A DNA stretch of 64,000 nucleotides, taken from Algoriphagus sp. Y33. Lineage in GTDB: Bacteria; Bacteroidota; Bacteroidia; Cytophagales; Cyclobacteriaceae. Below, piece after piece: positions 36,248 through 46,050 of the stretch (positions are counted from its first letter, which is position 1; each line of letters begins with the position of its first letter). The translations under genes were made by a program, and so were the position numbers. The notes beneath the pieces were generated by a model. The model did not search any database. It was not told the DNA's origin and saw nothing but the letters and a program-made list of their open reading frames with translations. The stretch lies in assembly GCF_014838715.1 (NCBI RefSeq), contig NZ_CP061947.1, forward strand, positions 5,756,001-5,820,000. Reading direction: 5' to 3'.

Positions 36248-37799
36248 TTAATTCATACCGTGGTCTAATCCTTTGTAGGATATAGGCATCACTTAGGTCA
36301 TTGTAAAATCCTATCTGCCTTAGCTTTAATTTGAAAGCTTCTACGTTTTCTTTAAAAGCAAGGTGTGTGTTGAGGTCAGCATCAGTGAACCGATCTTCTG
36401 ACAAACCATTAATGACTAGTCCATAGCGATCACGGATATTTTGAATTAGCTCTTCAATGGAGAGCGTTCTGGTTTGAAAACTGGAACCGTCTGATTCAAG
36501 AACCAATATTTGGACAAGTGTTTCCAATAACCTTGTTCCCAAAACATATCTTCTTGGATGCTTTCTGCCCCGCCCTTGAGCTAAAAAGCCTCTTTCATTA
36601 TTCTTCTGGGATAAGTTGTCAAAAAGCTGCATGTGGTAGCGGAATTGATAATTGCCTCTGGCTTTCAGGATCAATTCAATGTATCGATCAAAATAGGTAT
36701 CTTCATACTTGACCATATCACTGATTAGGTCCTTATCTTCCTCATCAAGTGTACTGTAAAGATTGTCCCATTGAGTTTCGAAGTATATCTCGAAATCCTG
36801 TGGTTTTTCTTTTAGTAGCTCCAGAGCCTTGCGAAGATTGTCCGAATTGGTTTTGTCAAGTTTTAATCTCCTCAGAGCCGCATTGATCTGGAATGTGGCT
36901 TTGATATAGTCATAGACATTATTAGTTAATGTTTCAGCATCCTCTGCTGAAATACGGGCAATTTTACTTTCAAAATCATCTGTGGCATCTACTACAATAT
37001 TCCAATCAGCTCTAATCGAATTATTGCCCTCTTCAACCATCCGAGGTAGGGTGTGAATTAGTTTCTGAATGTAGATGGAAAGGTGAAATGATGTAATAGT
37101 CTTGAAATAATCTATTAAGACATTTCTAGGGATTAGTCGCTTGTAAACCAATAATCTCCGCACATCATCACAAAAGAGTTCCGCTTGACCCTGGAGCAGT
37201 GGTTGAATCTGATTCAGGCTTGAACTGCTTTCCAGAAATCCGGGCTTTACATTTTTGATGATGTGCAGTAGTCCCAAACTATCTACATCAAGATGGTTCC
37301 CTGAGTTTATTTTACTTGTTGTCTGATCCCAACCCTCCATTAAGAAACTTTTCAGGTCTTCACGCACGGTTGGGTTAGCACTTAGCATTAAATAAACTTG
37401 ATCGGCTGTATTATAGTCCCTGGTGTTGGCTGCATTTCTGACTCTATAACTTTCGAGGTGGATTGGCCTCAAAGAGGATATTTTCTCTTTGTCAAGATTT
37501 CCCCGATAAACCATATTGACTAGATTGCTACGCATCCATAATTCCGCAGCGTCCGGATTATCATTGAATCCTTTAATTGAGCCTTCTTCCTCGAGTTTAG
37601 AGAAAACCCTCTTCAATGTTTCCAAATCGATAAATGAATTGCTTCCCGCCCGTGCTCGTTGTTTTGGTCTTATCCCATTGTGCTTGAGTAGCATAAAGAG
37701 ATTTACCAATGTATTGTCAATATTCACGGCTTTTGCATCAGCTGTGAAAATCAATTCATTGCGAAAAAGGCTTTCGTCTTTATTTAATTTTATGGCCAT
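36237..37799 (-). CDS. MAD7-like protein of the methylation-associated defence operon
   Basis: This 520-residue mostly helical, charged protein has no visible enzymatic motif and no signal peptide. It begins MAIKLNKDESLFRNELIFTADAKAVNIDN and includes RPKQRARAGSNSFIDLETL near 40 and RGRKHPRRYVLGTRLLETLVQIL near 415. It lies between the kinase (2-base gap upstream) and the large ATPase (11-base overlap). Position and length match the MAD7 gene described in MADS. The basic RGRKHPRR stretch suggests nucleic-acid contact, which is inference. Confidence 0.65.
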   Translation of the reverse strand: MAIKLNKDESLFRNELIFTADAKAVNIDNTLVNLFMLLKHNGIRPKQRARAGSNSFIDLETLKRVFSKLEEEGSIKGFNDNPDAAELWMRSNLVNMVYRGNLDKEKISSLRPIHLESYRVRNAANTRDYNTADQVYLMLSANPTVREDLKSFLMEGWDQTTSKINSGNHLDVDSLGLLHIIKNVKPGFLESSSSLNQIQPLLQGQAELFCDDVRRLLVYKRLIPRNVLIDYFKTITSFHLSIYIQKLIHTLPRMVEEGNNSIRADWNIVVDATDDFESKIARISAEDAETLTNNVYDYIKATFQINAALRRLKLDKTNSDNLRKALELLKEKPQDFEIYFETQWDNLYSTLDEEDKDLISDMVKYEDTYFDRYIELILKARGNYQFRYHMQLFDNLSQKNNERGFLAQGRGRKHPRRYVLGTRLLETLVQILVLESDGSSFQTRTLSIEELIQNIRDRYGLVINGLSEDRFTDADLNTHLAFKENVEAFKLKLRQIGFYNDLSDAYILQRIRPRYELNAQ

Positions 37800-37801
37800 A
37801 T

Positions 37802-40800
37802 TTATACTTCCATAGGTTCTATGTAGAGACGGCTCTGTTCGTCTTTACTGATTCTATAAAACTCTAAATTGTCGCTGGTTACCACTACCTCTTTGTAGGT
37901 TAGATTTTCCAGCAGGTTCTTGAATATGATCAGTTCAATGAACTTCCCTCTCAAGTCATTGAGTGAAGGACTGAATCCTTGCTGTATGAAATAAAGCATC
38001 TCGTACAGATCAAGTGAAATGGTAAGCTTGATGTGTTTTTCGGTTTTGTGCCGGAAGGTCAAACTGTCTGGTTCATATTCCAGGTATTTTACCAAATGAT
38101 CCGTTCTATTGACAAATAGCTCAAAATCGTTGAGGTCGAATAGCCTGAATGACTTACTGTATGGGTCTCGGATATCTGTTGATGCAAGCACTAAATGATC
38201 TTTATCTATACCGGGATTGTCACACCCCTCATTCAATGAAATGGCTCTGGAAATGCTGGCTTTTGTTTTTGTGCTTTCATCTCCCTTGGATAAGACTTTC
38301 ACAAATTTGAATACCGAATGATAAGGTAGTCGAAGGAGATATGAGGGGAATTTGGCCTCCTCTGTTTCTGAGGTTGCAGGCACATAGCCGTTTTCAACAG
38401 ACAGTAGCTCTGACTTACCTTCAAAATATTGATGCCTGATAAATACCTTTTGAATTACTCGTGTTCTTTTGATCAAAGTTCCGTCTTGCTCATGGGCTGG
38501 AACCCAAATCTTATTGTTGGTAAACTCATCAATTAGGGTAAACTCACGATCCGAAAATTCCAGGTACTCATTGGCTTCATGCTGGCCGAAGAATAGATCC
38601 CTGTCTTTATCGGGTATAGCTACTTCACCAATATCAGTTTCCCTTAACAATTTGATCAGGCGATCTTGATTGCCTGAATCATTCACAGCAAGGTTGGTAA
38701 TATTGAAGTAATAATATTGCCAATAGCTTTCAGGCTTATTTTCGCTGGCCTTCACCAATTGTTCAATATCTGAACATTCATGATCTCTGGTGAGTGTGAA
38801 TGCAATGAACGAACGCAAATCACGCATGGTAATGTGCAGTTCACGCTTGAGGCTGGCTGTTCTCAACAGCCACTCCATACGAGTAATTACTTCTTCACCA
38901 GACGCTGAGTCATTAAAGGAATCTACGTTGTACTTGATAAAGCACTTGCTTGCCAGTGGGCATGTTTCACATTTAGCCCAAAGGTCTTTTTGAGTTAGAG
39001 CTTTTAACTGACTTCTAAAAAGGCTGGGTTCCTGATTATCCTGAGCTGCAACAGACCTTAGATTTAGATTGATAATCATTAAGCCTGATGGAAGCTCGTG
39101 ATGCCCTTCGTTATAGAAGTAGTTTTCTATGGTGTCATGAAGCGTTTTGTGCTTACTTGTGGTCTTTAGAAACTCCACCAAACGGCCTTCATTGATGGCA
39201 ATGATTCGACCTTCTTTCGATTCATTGTAATTGGACAGTTCCGCAAACGGTTTAAAGAAACTCTCCAGTACTTCATTATTCGCCCGTTGATCTTCATCTT
39301 GAGAACCATCATAGTTACTTTCAAATTGAACACCATTTATCTTAAACCTTGCACCATTCTTGTGATCATGGGTATTGAGAGCTGTCACTGACTTATCATG
39401 CTCAATACGTTTGATGAATGCTGTTTTTCCATCTCCGGCATTTCCGGTGATGATCAATAGTTTGTATTTGCCATCAAGAATATCAGGCAATAGTTTTTTA
39501 TCAAGCTTGGAAGGGGTATAGGTTAATCGGTCGTACTCGCTAATATTTTCGCTGGCACGTGTTCCGAAATTACCTCTTTTGGACTGGCTATATAATGAGT
39601 TGATATATTTGATAAAATCGCCTTCTTCATCTGTGGTTTCTATAGTTGGAGAAACTGTTTGGGTTTCCTGTAAAATATCATCCTCGCCAATTGCCAGTAA
39701 AGCATCCAGCATTTCCTGTGCATTGGAAAATCGCATTGCAGAGCGAGGGTTTATGGCCCGACTTAAAAACTGAGCAAATGCATCTGAGATCCTTGGTTCA
39801 AATTCTTTCGGATTGACCGGATCAATACTAAGGACTGGCATTTTCTTAGGTGTCCAGGGGTATTGTTTGCAGATCAATTCATACAGTGTAATACCTAAAG
39901 CAAAAGTATCTGCGGACTTGTCCCAGTTGACTTTATATCCGTCTGCAATAAGATCAGGAGCCAAATAAGGGTTTGTACCAACAAAATCTTGATTGTCATC
40001 TACAAAGGAGGCTACATTGAAATCAATGAGAACAAAGCGTTTCTCATTGTCCCAAATGATATTTTGAGGCTTTACATCCCGGTGTAGAATAGGTTTGTCC
40101 AGGCTTTGCATGGAAACCAAAGCACTTAGGATGTCTTTGGCTATTTGATATACCCGGTAAATCGGAAGTTTTGCATCTGTCCTGGAATAGGTGCTCAGAT
40201 TTTCACCTTCCAAAAACTCCATTAAGGTGTAAAACTGCCCGTTAGGTGTTTCACCATTCCAAACGAATTTGACAATATTGTGATGTTCTAACCCTATCAG
40301 AGCATTGTATTCATCAATTACTGAATTTGCATTTACGCTTTCATGAAAGAGTTTCAAGGCATAGTATTTTCCCTGAAGCTGGTGCTTTACCTTAAAAACT
40401 CTTGAATAGCCACCTTTACCAAGAATCTGATGAATGACAAAATCTCCTATCTTGTCTCCAACTTTTAGTTCATAGATGTCGGCAGGTTGAGTTGTTGTTG
40501 TATTTGTAGTCCGCTTGGATGGAACCTCACTATCATTTTCCTTGAGAGCATCTTCTATGAACTTGGTAACTTGTTCAATACTATCAATTCTTTGAAGGTC
40601 ATCTGTGAGAATGGTTTTGTGACAAAGTTCATCCAACCATTTCGGCAATGCTTTATTGAGCGAGGTTGGCAGTTTATCTGCAGGTAGTTTCCCACCCATC
40701 TTATCAAGATCATAAGGAGTCTTGAAAGGTTCCTCACCCGTGAAAAGCCAATAAATGAGTACCCCAAGCGAATAAATATCTGAGGCACGTGAGGCATCAC

Positions 40801-41947
40801 CAACGGTCAATTCCAATGGGTGGTAAGGCGTGGCATTTGATTCGTTGATAGTAGCCATTACCGTGTAGCCCTGTTGGTTATGATCGGTAAAGTAAGACTT
40901 CCCGAAATTGCCTAGATAGGCATAACCGCTGCTCATGTAAATGTTATCGGGATTTATATCCCTGTGAAAGATGTTTTCTTTATGAGCTTCTTTCAATGCG
41001 GCCATTACATTCCTAATGATGCTCAGCTTTTCTTGAAAGGTAAAGGTTTTGGATCTGGCTTCAGCTCGCAGGGAGTTCTCATCCAAAAAATCTGAGATTT
41101 CATAGAACTGATGGTTTTCTTCATCAATTTTAAACTCTACGTTCAGGATGAATGGTTTCGCCTTGATCTTATGGAGGGCCTTATATTGATTTTTAATTGT
41201 CTCCTCACGTTTCTGTAGTTCTGGTTGAGAAAGTCCTGCAACCTGAAGTGAATACTCTTTTACCCTTTTGCGGATAGAGGAGGTAACTCCTTTGGGCTTT
41301 ACTAGGTACTCTGTAAAGTTGGGCTCCTGCTGGAGTATTTCTATTATTTCATAGCCTACTACTTCACGTTTTTCATCCGGTCTTTTTTTACTTTGGCTTC
41401 CATCAAGAAACTTTACAATATCCTTGTAAATATCTGCAATGTCATCTTCTGATTTTCCTACCTGTTGCGGGTCATTGAGGTAATTAATCAGCTGTTCATT
41501 CAACTGGAAAGTGAGCTTACCCGCTTCCTGCCACAGAGTAGGAACGTAAGTATTAGGATAAGATAGGGTAACCATATTCTGAACCCACGCTTTCGCCCAT
41601 GAAGAATCCTGTTCTTTAAGTTTGGAAGCTAAAACTGCTGTTTTTTGTCTTCCTGTTTTTAATGGATTTTGTCTTTGATTATCATTGACGTACCAATAGT
41701 TGTCATCTCCTTCGATCCGTCCTTTCCAGTCTTTATTCTCAACGTTGTAAATGGCATGGGGGGTGACTATCAACAAATCATATTCCCAATACTGTGTCCG
41801 GTTGTTTCGGGGATTTGTGGAGGCTAGCTCCACATTGGGCACCAGATAATAGCTATCTGGCAAGTTTACCTGCAAGTAATCCAGTAAACGCTTTTCTCCG
41901 GCATTCACAACCGAATCGAAATAAGGTGGTACTATGATTTTTGCCAT
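37802..41947 (-). CDS. Multidomain protein kinase with NERD domain, MAD6-like
   Basis: This 1381-residue protein has a NERD (nuclease-related) domain at residues about 13-110, with PD-(D/E)XK-like residues D57 (WEYDLLIV) and E70-x-K72 (NVENKDWKG). Two kinase modules follow. The first (about 205-470) has HRDINPDN at 328-335 but GNFG instead of DFG and no clear Gly-loop, so it is probably inactive or regulatory. The second (about 500-755) has Gly-loop LGKGGYS (509-515), ALK with K532, HRDVKPQN at 622-629 and DFN (642-644) instead of DFG. A P-loop GNAGDGKT (835-842) begins an ATPase-like part, and a Cys cluster CETCPLASKC follows near residue 1000. It resembles MAD6 of MADS. It overlaps the S-subunit gene by 16 bases. 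Confidence 0.8.
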   Translation of the reverse strand: MAKIIVPPYFDSVVNAGEKRLLDYLQVNLPDSYYLVPNVELASTNPRNNRTQYWEYDLLIVTPHAIYNVENKDWKGRIEGDDNYWYVNDNQRQNPLKTGRQKTAVLASKLKEQDSSWAKAWVQNMVTLSYPNTYVPTLWQEAGKLTFQLNEQLINYLNDPQQVGKSEDDIADIYKDIVKFLDGSQSKKRPDEKREVVGYEIIEILQQEPNFTEYLVKPKGVTSSIRKRVKEYSLQVAGLSQPELQKREETIKNQYKALHKIKAKPFILNVEFKIDEENHQFYEISDFLDENSLRAEARSKTFTFQEKLSIIRNVMAALKEAHKENIFHRDINPDNIYMSSGYAYLGNFGKSYFTDHNQQGYTVMATINESNATPYHPLELTVGDASRASDIYSLGVLIYWLFTGEEPFKTPYDLDKMGGKLPADKLPTSLNKALPKWLDELCHKTILTDDLQRIDSIEQVTKFIEDALKENDSEVPSKRTTNTTTTQPADIYELKVGDKIGDFVIHQILGKGGYSRVFKVKHQLQGKYYALKLFHESVNANSVIDEYNALIGLEHHNIVKFVWNGETPNGQFYTLMEFLEGENLSTYSRTDAKLPIYRVYQIAKDILSALVSMQSLDKPILHRDVKPQNIIWDNEKRFVLIDFNVASFVDDNQDFVGTNPYLAPDLIADGYKVNWDKSADTFALGITLYELICKQYPWTPKKMPVLSIDPVNPKEFEPRISDAFAQFLSRAINPRSAMRFSNAQEMLDALLAIGEDDILQETQTVSPTIETTDEEGDFIKYINSLYSQSKRGNFGTRASENISEYDRLTYTPSKLDKKLLPDILDGKYKLLIITGNAGDGKTAFIKRIEHDKSVTALNTHDHKNGARFKINGVQFESNYDGSQDEDQRANNEVLESFFKPFAELSNYNESKEGRIIAINEGRLVEFLKTTSKHKTLHDTIENYFYNEGHHELPSGLMIINLNLRSVAAQDNQEPSLFRSQLKALTQKDLWAKCETCPLASKCFIKYNVDSFNDSASGEEVITRMEWLLRTASLKRELHITMRDLRSFIAFTLTRDHECSDIEQLVKASENKPESYWQYYYFNITNLAVNDSGNQDRLIKLLRETDIGEVAIPDKDRDLFFGQHEANEYLEFSDREFTLIDEFTNNKIWVPAHEQDGTLIKRTRVIQKVFIRHQYFEGKSELLSVENGYVPATSETEEAKFPSYLLRLPYHSVFKFVKVLSKGDESTKTKASISRAISLNEGCDNPGIDKDHLVLASTDIRDPYSKSFRLFDLNDFELFVNRTDHLVKYLEYEPDSLTFRHKTEKHIKLTISLDLYEMLYFIQQGFSPSLNDLRGKFIELIIFKNLLENLTYKEVVVTSDNLEFYRISKDEQSRLYIEPMEV

Positions 41948-43314
41948 GATTCAATTTCATTTTCTACTAATTCGATTGCTTCGGTTTCCTTTAAATATGC
42001 TGTATCAAAAAAGTCACTTAGTGTTTTTACTTTTTGATCCAACTCAGATAAAAAGTTCTTATCCATTAAAGTTGCAGGAATTGGTATCCTCTCTATATAC
42101 GTGCTATTTATAACTTCTTGAACTGAACCGTACTTTTGAAATTCTATAAGCTTTTGACCGTAATAAGATTTTAAAAAAATGTAGACTAAGCCATGATAGT
42201 TGCTAGATGGTTTCACTCTAATCATATGATCATCAATGAAAGTATTATTCATAGATTTGTTTATCCGTACAACATTCCCAACGGTACCTGTTCTGGAAAT
42301 CAATACCCATCCTTCTTTAACCTGTAATTTCCTATAGGAATCATTTTTTTTAAGTGACAACCAAAAATCAGTTTCTGGTTTTAACTTTCCCATTGATGTG
42401 CTTTTGTAAAGCGGATTTCCTTTTGTGGGAGTACCTTTTATTTGTTTCTTTCCAAAAAGAATAGGATGAAATACCTCTGATAATTCACTGAGAAGTTTAT
42501 GGTCAATCTTAATTATTTCATCATTTATTAACCTTCCTAAACTCCAGTTATAGGGTGCATCTAGTCGTTTTTCGTATTGAAATAATTCCTTTATGTTTCG
42601 GGAAGACGATGGTTCCTTTTTAATTCTACCAAGCTCTTTAAGTACCCTTTGTTCTACATCTCTAGTTGCTTCTTTCAATAATTTGTTAGCCTCAACACGA
42701 AGGTGGGAGGACTCAGTAATTAGCGTATTTATTCTATCCTGAAGTGTAATTGGCAATACCGGTACATTTATTCCTTTTACATGATCTGGCTCAATGTGTT
42801 TTACAACACCTCCATAACCGGCTTGTGTTAGTAATCCATAACCATATTTTGAAGAAAGAAATGCATACAAATAGCCTGTTTTGACTTTTTCTTGTTTGAG
42901 ATATACCCTTACCAAGTCATCTGTACCAATTTTCTTTTCATGATCTTCAGATGTTAGTAAAACCTTTCCGAGTGTGCCAGATCGAGTTATTAAAATCCAA
43001 TTCCTTTTAAGCTCTAATTCCTTTAGGTATGAGGAATACCTCTTTGATACATATTTCCCAGTTTCAAGATCAGCTTTAAATAAATCTGACGCTGTATAAA
43101 ACATATAGCCATGCTCTGGAGAAGAAACGTAGACTCTTTTATGAATATTTCCCTTATAAAGGTTTAAAGATTCATCCTCTATGGTTGTTAATTCATAGGG
43201 ACAGAATTTTTCAATTAACCTTTTTGTTTTTACACCATCACTAAGATGAAAGGGAGCATCCAACCTGAGGTCAGATTCCGAAAGCCAAGAACTTTTAACC
43301 TTTAATACCTTCAT
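41932..43314 (-). CDS. Type I restriction specificity-like subunit (HsdS-like, MAD5-like)
   Basis: This 460-residue protein has two target-recognition domains. Each begins with an RLDAPFHL / RLDAPYNW segment (near 17 and 250) and continues with WILITRSGTLGKV / WVLISRTGTVGNV, then a YLYAFLSSKYG / YIFLKSYYG repeat. Long helices separate them (ITESSHLRVEANKLLKEATRDVEQRVLKEL, and the C-terminal helix). This is the HsdS layout; the subunit would give sequence specificity to the adjacent methyltransferase. There is no HsdR gene. It overlaps the methyltransferase gene by 20 bases and the kinase gene by 16. It resembles MAD5 of MADS. Confidence 0.85.
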   Translation of the reverse strand: MKVLKVKSSWLSESDLRLDAPFHLSDGVKTKRLIEKFCPYELTTIEDESLNLYKGNIHKRVYVSSPEHGYMFYTASDLFKADLETGKYVSKRYSSYLKELELKRNWILITRSGTLGKVLLTSEDHEKKIGTDDLVRVYLKQEKVKTGYLYAFLSSKYGYGLLTQAGYGGVVKHIEPDHVKGINVPVLPITLQDRINTLITESSHLRVEANKLLKEATRDVEQRVLKELGRIKKEPSSSRNIKELFQYEKRLDAPYNWSLGRLINDEIIKIDHKLLSELSEVFHPILFGKKQIKGTPTKGNPLYKSTSMGKLKPETDFWLSLKKNDSYRKLQVKEGWVLISRTGTVGNVVRINKSMNNTFIDDHMIRVKPSSNYHGLVYIFLKSYYGQKLIEFQKYGSVQEVINSTYIERIPIPATLMDKNFLSELDQKVKTLSDFFDTAYLKETEAIELVENEIESWQKS

Positions 43315-45328
43315 AGTCTTTCCGCTTTAAAAAATCCAGATAAGATTCTGCAATCTTTGGAAGATCGTCATCCAACCGCTTTAGCTTTTCTCTGCGGATT
43401 TTCACTTCTAAATTGCCATCCTTTTTATGTACCACATATTGAGTTTCTGAATCAAAAAGAATTTCTGCACCATCTTCGTCACGTACATAAATCGGGTTTC
43501 CTCTGCGGTCTTTTCCCAGCCTCTCAGCAATGGCCATAAACACCTCATAGTCTTCTGCAGTGTCCTGAGCGAGTTGTCTTTCCATTTCTGTTTTTCTCTG
43601 TAAAAAGAGCAATGAAGCCTGTACACCTACCTGAGGTAAAAACGCCTCCACAGCTAAGTCAACAGAAGCAAGGATTTTGAACTTGTCCAATATCCACTCC
43701 CGAACAGGAAGGGTATTTGGGTTCCCTAATATTCCATCAGGCAAAACAATGGCTACTTTACCTCCAGGCTTCAAGAAGTTGTAACACGCTTCAATGAATA
43801 ATACCTCCGGGGCATCACTGTACTTGGATAGGAAATACTGGCTAGCGATTTCCGGTTCTACCCTCACTTTCGCTCCAAACGGAGGGTTGGTAAAAATGAT
43901 GTCGAATTTTTCACGAGCATCATTCCCATAGCGGCTTTCAATGTCTTTCATTTCAGAAAGGCTCTTACCAATAGCTCCTTGAATTTTTTCAATCTCAGCA
44001 GGATGTTCCCAATTGGGATAGGCAAGGGAATTTACATGGAAGATATTTGCGTGTCCATCACCCGCCATTACCATGTTCATTCGGGCTGCCTTTTTCAGGT
44101 CAGGGTCAAAATCAAAGCCGAAAATGCTGCGCTCTGCATAATCTCTAACCCGCTCGTTCACTTCCATAGAATTGAACTTCTCAGCCAGTAGTGGTCCGTC
44201 TAAATCAGGATATAACTCAGCGGCAATCTGCTTTCTCACGTGATCAAGCACCATGACCAAAAAGCCCCCTGATCCACATGCAGGATCAAGCACTCGGTCA
44301 TTTTCTGTTGGGTTCATCATCTCTACCATTGCTTTGATGATGTTTCTTGGGGTAAAGAATTGACCTGCTTCTTGTTTCAGAGTGTTGCTCACAATTGTTT
44401 CGTAAGCCATACCTTTCACATCGACTGAGGCATCCAGAAATGAATATTTGGCCAATTCTCCTGCAATAAAAGCTAATCCTTTATCAGTTAATCCTATAGC
44501 TTCATTTCCATCAAAAACTTCTGAAAATATTTCGTCACCTTTCAGTTCTTCAAATAGCCCTTTGATTCGCTTGGCTACTGCCTTTCGACCTTCTTCCGTA
44601 TTCTGTTCTTTTACTCCAACCCAAAACTTTCTGCGGTAGCTTTCTTCGGAGGGAATGAACCTGCGTTTCTCATCATAGAGCTTGCAGAAGATGAGGTTTA
44701 GCAATTGCCAAAAGGCATCTTTCTTACGGCCTTCATTGCCATAAATATAATCATGCGAACGCTTGAAGACTTTGATAAGGGAGTCATTGGCAGGCTTTCT
44801 ACTTGAAGATCGATCAGCCCGGTCAAGATCACCCAGTGTTTCTCCTTCGCCTGGGAAATCGGAAAGATCCACGAACTCATAATCAAAGCCCATGGCATCA
44901 TCTTCCTTTTGTAGGTAGTGGTAACTGGAACCATTTGCCCAAAGGCCAAATTCACAACTTTCCACGGCACCCATAGCATTTTCTAAAGTGGGTTTGACGC
45001 CTTTCTTCTTGTCTGTATCCTTTACTTTATCATCCTGAACCACACAGATACGGATAATAAAATCTTGCTCATGTGGTTTCCCTTTCTCAAAAATCACCAA
45101 TTCAACCTTCTGCCTTTTTGGTTTTCCGGAATCTGGATCGGTATATTGGATGGCGAAATCACGCTCCATGTCAGCAAGGTCAAAACCGTACTCTTCATTG
45201 AGCATCAGGATTATTGATTGCAGGTTGCTTTCCTGAGGCTTGACCTTTTTCACATCACCTGTCAGAATACAAACCAACTGGTTGTCTTCCAATGCTATGT
45301 CGTCCTGTTCAATTACTTCTGTGGACAT
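43295..45328 (-). CDS. N6-adenine DNA methyltransferase (HsdM-like, MAD2-like)
   Basis: This 677-residue protein has the type I methyltransferase core. The SAM-binding motif VLDPACGSGGFLVMVLDHV lies near residue 345 and the catalytic NPPFG motif (IIFTNPPFGAKV) near 480. The N-terminal domain has ENAMGAVESCEFGLWANGSSYHY; the helical part contains GQFFTPRNIIKAMVEMM. It modifies host DNA so that the defence machinery can tell self from foreign. The stop/start with the upstream wHTH gene touches at a single base (ATG start at 45328). It matches the MAD2 position in MADS. Confidence 0.9.
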   Translation of the reverse strand: MSTEVIEQDDIALEDNQLVCILTGDVKKVKPQESNLQSIILMLNEEYGFDLADMERDFAIQYTDPDSGKPKRQKVELVIFEKGKPHEQDFIIRICVVQDDKVKDTDKKKGVKPTLENAMGAVESCEFGLWANGSSYHYLQKEDDAMGFDYEFVDLSDFPGEGETLGDLDRADRSSSRKPANDSLIKVFKRSHDYIYGNEGRKKDAFWQLLNLIFCKLYDEKRRFIPSEESYRRKFWVGVKEQNTEEGRKAVAKRIKGLFEELKGDEIFSEVFDGNEAIGLTDKGLAFIAGELAKYSFLDASVDVKGMAYETIVSNTLKQEAGQFFTPRNIIKAMVEMMNPTENDRVLDPACGSGGFLVMVLDHVRKQIAAELYPDLDGPLLAEKFNSMEVNERVRDYAERSIFGFDFDPDLKKAARMNMVMAGDGHANIFHVNSLAYPNWEHPAEIEKIQGAIGKSLSEMKDIESRYGNDAREKFDIIFTNPPFGAKVRVEPEIASQYFLSKYSDAPEVLFIEACYNFLKPGGKVAIVLPDGILGNPNTLPVREWILDKFKILASVDLAVEAFLPQVGVQASLLFLQRKTEMERQLAQDTAEDYEVFMAIAERLGKDRRGNPIYVRDEDGAEILFDSETQYVVHKKDGNLEVKIRREKLKRLDDDLPKIAESYLDFLKRKDYEGIKG

Positions 45329-46050
45329 TATTTGATGGTTTTTAATAGTTCGTTAATTTCTTTTCTCTTATCCCTTCTGGAAGCATAGCGTAGGAGCTTG
45401 CTCTTATTCACATTGTATTTGGAAAAAGCCTGCTCATACAATTTGCGAATGTCTATCCCAATAGGTTCCAAGTACTGCTCATGCTCAAACCACGCATTGA
45501 CCAATATACCTTCAATGCTGGGGGATAAGTAGTCGCCTGATCGCTCCGTTGGAGTCTCAGAAATTAAAGCTGTGAGAATGATTGCATCATTCTGGGGAAT
45601 GAGATAACGGGCAGTTGTTTCCTTGTCTGGTTGCAGGTAAACCTTCTTACTGAAGGATAGCATTTCACCAAATAAAGAATCCAAATGATCTTTATTGAGA
45701 GCAAGAAATACCCAATACTTTGAGGTGTTTTCATCACCAATTTCATTCAATAGGATGGTGTCCCATATCACGATTTCACCAGAGTAAATTCCTTTTACAC
45801 GATTGTATAGTCGTTTGGATTTTAAGCTGAGCTCAGCTGAAAATTCAGGCTTATAATCAAAGGTGTAAAGACCTCTACCTATCTGATAAAGGAGCTTGTC
45901 TTTTTTCAGTTGATTTAGTTTCCAGGCTATTGTGCTGCCAGATAAATCGGGAAAATGCTTTTGAAGGGCATCTGTGATGTCTTTCGTGGTAAACTCCTGT
46001 TTATCAGAAAAATGACACTTAAGATAATATGTAAGTTCAGTGTTTTTCAT
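45328..46050 (-). CDS. Winged-helix protein, AbiEi/DUF6577-like, first gene of the MADS-like operon
   Basis: This 240-residue protein has an N-terminal winged helix (FTTKDITDALQKHFPDLSGSTIAWKLNQLKKDKLLYQIGRGLYTFDYKPEF, residues about 18-67) and a C-terminal domain ending KLLRYASRRDKRKEINELL. It is a paralogue of the AbiEi-like gene at 28659-29432, with matching order of motifs (RGLYxxxYKPxF, YA-x-RRDK-x-x-EI). In MADS the first gene (MAD1) is a helix-turn-helix protein, so this one may be its functional equivalent, controlling expression of the operon. Its promoter should lie upstream of 46050 in an AT-rich stretch. Confidence 0.75.
   Translation of the reverse strand: MKNTELTYYLKCHFSDKQEFTTKDITDALQKHFPDLSGSTIAWKLNQLKKDKLLYQIGRGLYTFDYKPEFSAELSLKSKRLYNRVKGIYSGEIVIWDTILLNEIGDENTSKYWVFLALNKDHLDSLFGEMLSFSKKVYLQPDKETTARYLIPQNDAIILTALISETPTERSGDYLSPSIEGILVNAWFEHEQYLEPIGIDIRKLYEQAFSKYNVNKSKLLRYASRRDKRKEINELLKTIK

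Noticed and set aside
43295..45328. Classical type I restriction-modification system
   Set aside because: Methyltransferase and specificity subunits are present, but no HsdR translocase/nuclease was found in the window.
30102..46050. BREX or Pgl system
   Set aside because: No PglZ, BrxC or Lon-type gene is present. The kinase resembles PglW in having NERD and kinase domains, but the other genes fit MADS better.
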